Source: Xanthomonas cassavae CFBP 4642
Lineage (GTDB): Bacteria > Pseudomonadota > Gammaproteobacteria > Xanthomonadales > Xanthomonadaceae
Assembly: GCF_000454545.1 (NCBI RefSeq)
Contig: NZ_CM002139.1
Coordinates: 3,116,870 to 3,124,629, forward strand
Length of the DNA: 7,760 bases
Reading direction: 5' to 3'
A program made the position numbers and the translations under genes. Below are positions 5,682-7,760 of the stretch, one piece after another (position 1 is the stretch's first letter; every line of letters begins with the position of its first letter). The notes beneath the pieces were generated by a model. It did no database searches, had not been told where the DNA came from, and was given only the letters and a program-made list of their open reading frames with translations.

Positions 5682-7298
5682 TCAGCCCTCGCTCGTGGCG
5701 CATACCACCGCGTGCCCAGGCAAGCTCACGCGTCCATCCTCGATCACGCCCCGCGCCACCCCCGGGACATCGATCTGTTCCCATACATCTGCAGGCAGCG
5801 CAAGCTCGGCAACGTCGGACGACAAATTGAAGGCCAACAGCATGACCTGGCCTGCATGCTCACGCCGGAACATCAGCACCGGCTCGGCGGTGTCGTAGAA
5901 CGTGATCGTTCCTTCGCACAGGGCCGGCATGCGCTTGCGCCAGGCAAGAAACGCACGCACCGCGCTCAACACCGACTGCGCATCGCCCTGCTGCACACTT
6001 ACCGCTACCAGGCGATGCGGCTCGGCCAGCGGCAGCCACGGCTTGCCACTGGTGAAACCCGCCGACGGCGCATCGGTCCACGGCATCGGCGTGCGGCACC
6101 CATCGCGCCCCTTGAAGGTTGGCCAGAACGTGATGCCATATGGATCCTGCAGATCCTCGAACGCTACATCCGCCTCGCCCAGCCCAAGCTCCTCGCCTTG
6201 GTACAGGCAGACCGAACCACGCAACGAACACAGCAGCGCCACCACCATCGGCGCAAATGCGGGCGACGCATCTTCGCCGCCCCAACGCGTCACCGCACGC
6301 ACCACGTCGTGATTGGAAATCGCCCAGCACGGCCAGCCTTCCAGCATGGTCGCCTCGAGCCGGCTGACCGTCTCGCGGATATAGGCAGCGCTATAATCCT
6401 GCACCAACAGCTCGAAGCTGTAGCCCATGTGCAGACGGCCCTTGGCGGTGTACTCGGCCGTGGTCGCCAACGAATCTTCCGAAGAAATCTCGCCCAGGCT
6501 CACCGCAGTCGGGTAGTGATCGAGCAACGCGCCCAGGCGCTCCAGGAACGGCAGATTCTCCGGCTGCGTGTTGTTGAAGTAGTGGTATTGGTAAGCGTAC
6601 GGATTGTCCGCACTGAAGCCACGCCCCACCCGCTTGTCCGCCGGCTTGGCCGGGTTGTCGCGCAGCTGCGCATCGTGGAAGCAGAAGTTGATCGCATCCA
6701 GGCGGAAGCCATCCACCCCGCGATCCAGCCAGAACCGCACATTGTCCAGGGTCGCCTGCTGCACATCGGCGTTGTGGAAATTGAGATCCGGCTGATCCAC
6801 CAGAAAGTTATGCAGGTAGTACTGCTCGCGCCGCGGCTCCCACTGCCACGCCACACCGCCGAAGAGCGATAGCCAATTATTGGGCGGCGTGCCGTCCTCG
6901 CGCGGATCGGCCCAGACGTACCAGTCCGCCTTCGCGTTGGTCTTGTCCTGCCGGCTTTCCTGGAACCACGCATGTTCGATCGAGGTGTGGCTCAGCACCT
7001 GGTCGATCATCACCTTCAGCCCGAGCGCATGCGCCTTGTCGAGCAGGCGATCGAAATCCTCCAGCGTGCCGAACAGCGGATCCACCGCCCGATAGTCGGC
7101 GATGTCGTAGCCGAAATCGGCCATCGGCGACTTGAAGAACGGCGAGATCCAGATCGCATCCACGCCCAACCCGGCGATGTAGTCGAGCTTGGCGATGATG
7201 CCGGGCAGATCGCCCACCCCATCGCCGTTGGAATCCAGAAAACTACGCGGATAGATCTGATAGATGACGGCCCCGCGCCACCATGGTGTCTTCAACAT
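5682..7298 (-). CDS. xgtA: Cytoplasmic GH13 alpha-glucosidase / glucosyltransferase, XgtA-type
   Basis: A 538-residue retaining alpha-glucosidase of family GH13, probably subfamily 23, cleaving maltose-type alpha-glucosides and able to transfer the glucose to other acceptors. There is no signal peptide, so it acts in the cytoplasm. Visible features in order: YQIYPRSF (13-20); metal-binding loop DSNGDGVGDL (22-31); conserved region I with D99 and H104, reading DQVLSH where most relatives have Asn before His; QPDLNF (169-174), the oligo-1,6-glucosidase group mark; GFRLDAINF with nucleophile D201; SLGE with acid/base E270; SNHD with transition-state residue D331; then a C-terminal beta domain. 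Length and D201/E270 numbering equal those I remember for X. campestris XgtA. The start is ATG 7298, with GGAGG six bases upstream; an in-frame GTG at 7334 has no such site. It converges on the TBDR gene, carries operator C upstream and has its own terminator. Confidence 0.94.
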   Translation of the reverse strand: MLKTPWWRGAVIYQIYPRSFLDSNGDGVGDLPGIIAKLDYIAGLGVDAIWISPFFKSPMADFGYDIADYRAVDPLFGTLEDFDRLLDKAHALGLKVMIDQVLSHTSIEHAWFQESRQDKTNAKADWYVWADPREDGTPPNNWLSLFGGVAWQWEPRREQYYLHNFLVDQPDLNFHNADVQQATLDNVRFWLDRGVDGFRLDAINFCFHDAQLRDNPAKPADKRVGRGFSADNPYAYQYHYFNNTQPENLPFLERLGALLDHYPTAVSLGEISSEDSLATTAEYTAKGRLHMGYSFELLVQDYSAAYIRETVSRLEATMLEGWPCWAISNHDVVRAVTRWGGEDASPAFAPMVVALLCSLRGSVCLYQGEELGLGEADVAFEDLQDPYGITFWPTFKGRDGCRTPMPWTDAPSAGFTSGKPWLPLAEPHRLVAVSVQQGDAQSVLSAVRAFLAWRKRMPALCEGTITFYDTAEPVLMFRREHAGQVMLLAFNLSSDVAELALPADVWEQIDVPGVARGVIEDGRVSLPGHAVVCATSEG

Positions 7299-7301
7299 GC
7301 A

Positions 7302-7309
7302 CCCCCTCC
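7302..7309 (-). promoter_or_regulatory. Ribosome binding site of the GH13 gene
   Basis: GGAGGGGG on the minus strand, with GGAGG six bases before ATG 7298. It fixes the start there rather than at the upstream GTG at 7334. Confidence 0.75.
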
Positions 7310-7388
7310 AGGGCCAACTGCGGGCGGCCAACACGGCTGCCAGCCAAGGGCGTTAGCCTAGCGGCGTAGTGCGCCTTGGGCGCGCGCG

Positions 7389-7402
7389 TGCATACGTATT
7401 CA
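7389..7402 (-). promoter_or_regulatory. Candidate LacI-family operator C upstream of the GH13 gene
   Basis: On the minus strand this reads TGAATACGTATGCA, identical over 14 bases to operator B before the TBDR and in the same orientation relative to its gene. Its centre lies about 98 bp before the GH13 start. A short GCGCC/GGCGC hairpin (7371-7383) lies between the operator and the gene. I see no unambiguous -35/-10 pair. Repression lifted by maltose-type sugar is the likely mode, by analogy with LacI-family sugar regulators. Confidence 0.65.
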
Positions 7403-7405
7403 TCG

Positions 7406-7573
7406 CTACTGCTGAGACTTCGCCAGACATTGGTCATCCACCATGACATGGCATCCGATGCGCACCCAGCCCAGCGAATTGCCCGCCGTCCAGCGGCGCA
7501 GGCGCGCGTACAGGCCGTCGTCGCCCATATTGGGCAAGCTCTTGCGGAAGTTGCTCATGCTGCGCAGGTGCAT
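7406..7573 (-). pseudogene. virB4: VirB4-like gene remnant (type IV secretion ATPase fragment)
   Basis: A 55-codon open frame (ATG 7573 to TAG 7406) with no good ribosome binding site. Its first 37 codons are rich in G/C third positions, as in real Xanthomonas genes. They contain LYARLRRWTAGNSLGWV, which resembles the VirB4/CagE segment where an Arg-rich helix and a Gly-containing turn lead into GWVFDN. Here FDN is replaced by RIG. From about 7463 leftward the codon bias fades and the likeness ends, so a deletion junction near 7463 is likely. VirB4 is normally about 800 residues; nothing of the nucleotide-binding motifs is present. The fragment abuts the IS end on its 5' side. It is almost certainly non-functional. 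The VirB4 identity comes from memory of the family and is moderate; a small unrelated gene is the alternative. Confidence 0.5.
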
Positions 7574-7584
7574 CGGTAATCCCC

Positions 7585-7610
7585 CCACTTCTAGCGGTCG
7601 CCAGAAGTGG
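7585..7610. repeat. Hairpin in the IS end
   Basis: A perfect eight-pair inverted repeat CCACTTCT/AGAAGTGG around a ten-base loop, just inside the presumed IS terminus. It could belong to the transposase binding region at the end or could block transcription leaving the element. Confidence 0.6.
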
Positions 7611-7682
7611 AGCTAAGCGGCCATCGCCAACTTCATCGCTGGTGTGATGCCGACGTCCCCCCATCCTGAGTAGCAGTCGGGT

Positions 7683-7760
7683 TTAGAGTCCGGGGTTGAT
7701 GATATCGCTGTTGGCCAGGTGCTGGGCATAGGCCGTCGGCGTCATTCCGCCGATTGCTTT
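7683..7760 (-). CDS. IS3-family transposase (OrfB), C-terminal 25 residues
   Basis: A partial gene entering from the right edge on the minus strand and stopping at TAA 7685-7683. The residues include GGMTPTAYAQHLA and end DIINPGL. The Gly/Met-Thr-Pro-x-x-Tyr/Phe-Ala motif is characteristic of the extreme C-terminus of IS3-family OrfB (DDE integrase-like) transposases. The catalytic residues lie upstream, outside the window, so activity cannot be judged. Confidence 0.75.
   Translation of the reverse strand, partial: KAIGGMTPTAYAQHLANSDIINPGL

Larger units (their letters stand above)
7574..7760 (-). mobile_element. IS3-family insertion sequence, 3' end (runs off the window)
   Basis: The block contains the end of an IS3-family transposase (7683-7760) followed by about 100 non-coding bases. 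The inner end of these includes a hairpin with CCACTTCT/AGAAGTGG arms (7585-7610) and a C6 run (7581-7586). The exact end is uncertain. IS3 elements usually end TG...CA, and a TG at 7569-7570 or a point within about 7574-7584 are both possible. The other end and any target duplication lie outside the window. Its insertion truncates the VirB4-like remnant. Confidence 0.6.

Noticed and set aside
5583..6872. Plus-strand 429-codon open frame opposite the GH13 gene
   Set aside because: It is antisense to a gene with all catalytic motifs intact, rich in Arg/His/Gln, and runs through the GH13 terminator.
7299..7420. Plant-inducible promoter box (paired TTCGC) before the GH13 gene or the TBDR
   Set aside because: No two TTCGC copies with the needed 15-base spacing are seen in either upstream region.
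7451..7461. GCATCCGATGC palindrome
   Set aside because: It is short and odd-length, lies at the edge of the VirB4-like remnant, has no second copy and is probably chance.

Overview
The window reads as a piece of a Xanthomonas chromosome. The DNA is GC-rich with strongly G/C-biased third codon positions. It carries a SusB-type GH97 alpha-glucosidase, a large Xanthomonas/Caulobacter-type TonB-dependent receptor (TBDR) and a 538-residue GH13 alpha-glucosidase. The length and catalytic residue numbering of the GH13 enzyme match what I remember of XgtA from Xanthomonas campestris. The species assignment is inferred from gene content and was not tested by any search.

Layout, left to right. Positions 1-113 are a leader ending in a strong ribosome binding site. 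Positions 114-2195 (+) encode the exported GH97 alpha-glucosidase. The 2196-2510 gap holds small hairpins and two operator-like palindromes. Positions 2511-5285 (+) encode the TBDR. The convergent gap 5286-5681 holds a common proteobacterial intergenic hairpin repeat, a doubtful 61-codon ORF, a second hairpin and a clear rho-independent terminator serving the minus-strand gene. Positions 5682-7298 (-) encode the cytoplasmic GH13 alpha-glucosidase. Its upstream region carries the same 14-bp palindrome as the TBDR upstream region. Beyond it is a short fragment that looks like an interior piece of the type IV secretion ATPase VirB4, then the end of an IS3-family insertion sequence with the last 25 codons of its transposase, cut by the window edge.

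How the genes fit together (inference from family knowledge). This is a carbohydrate-utilisation locus for maltose, maltodextrins or starch fragments, of the TBDR-without-SusD kind found in Xanthomonas and Caulobacter. The TBDR would import alpha-glucans across the outer membrane. GH97 would release glucose from their ends in the periplasm by an inverting mechanism. GH13 would cleave maltose-type sugars, or transfer glucose from them, in the cytoplasm. An inner-membrane sugar transporter and a LacI-family regulator would be expected but are not in the window. The shared TGAATACGTATGCA palindrome suggests that one LacI-type repressor controls both the TBDR and the convergent GH13 gene.

The main genes are well understood. 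The less ordinary parts are the shared operator, a second palindrome of the same design 30 bp from it, and the right edge, where an IS and a VirB4-like remnant suggest that a type IV secretion locus was interrupted or deleted next to the sugar locus.
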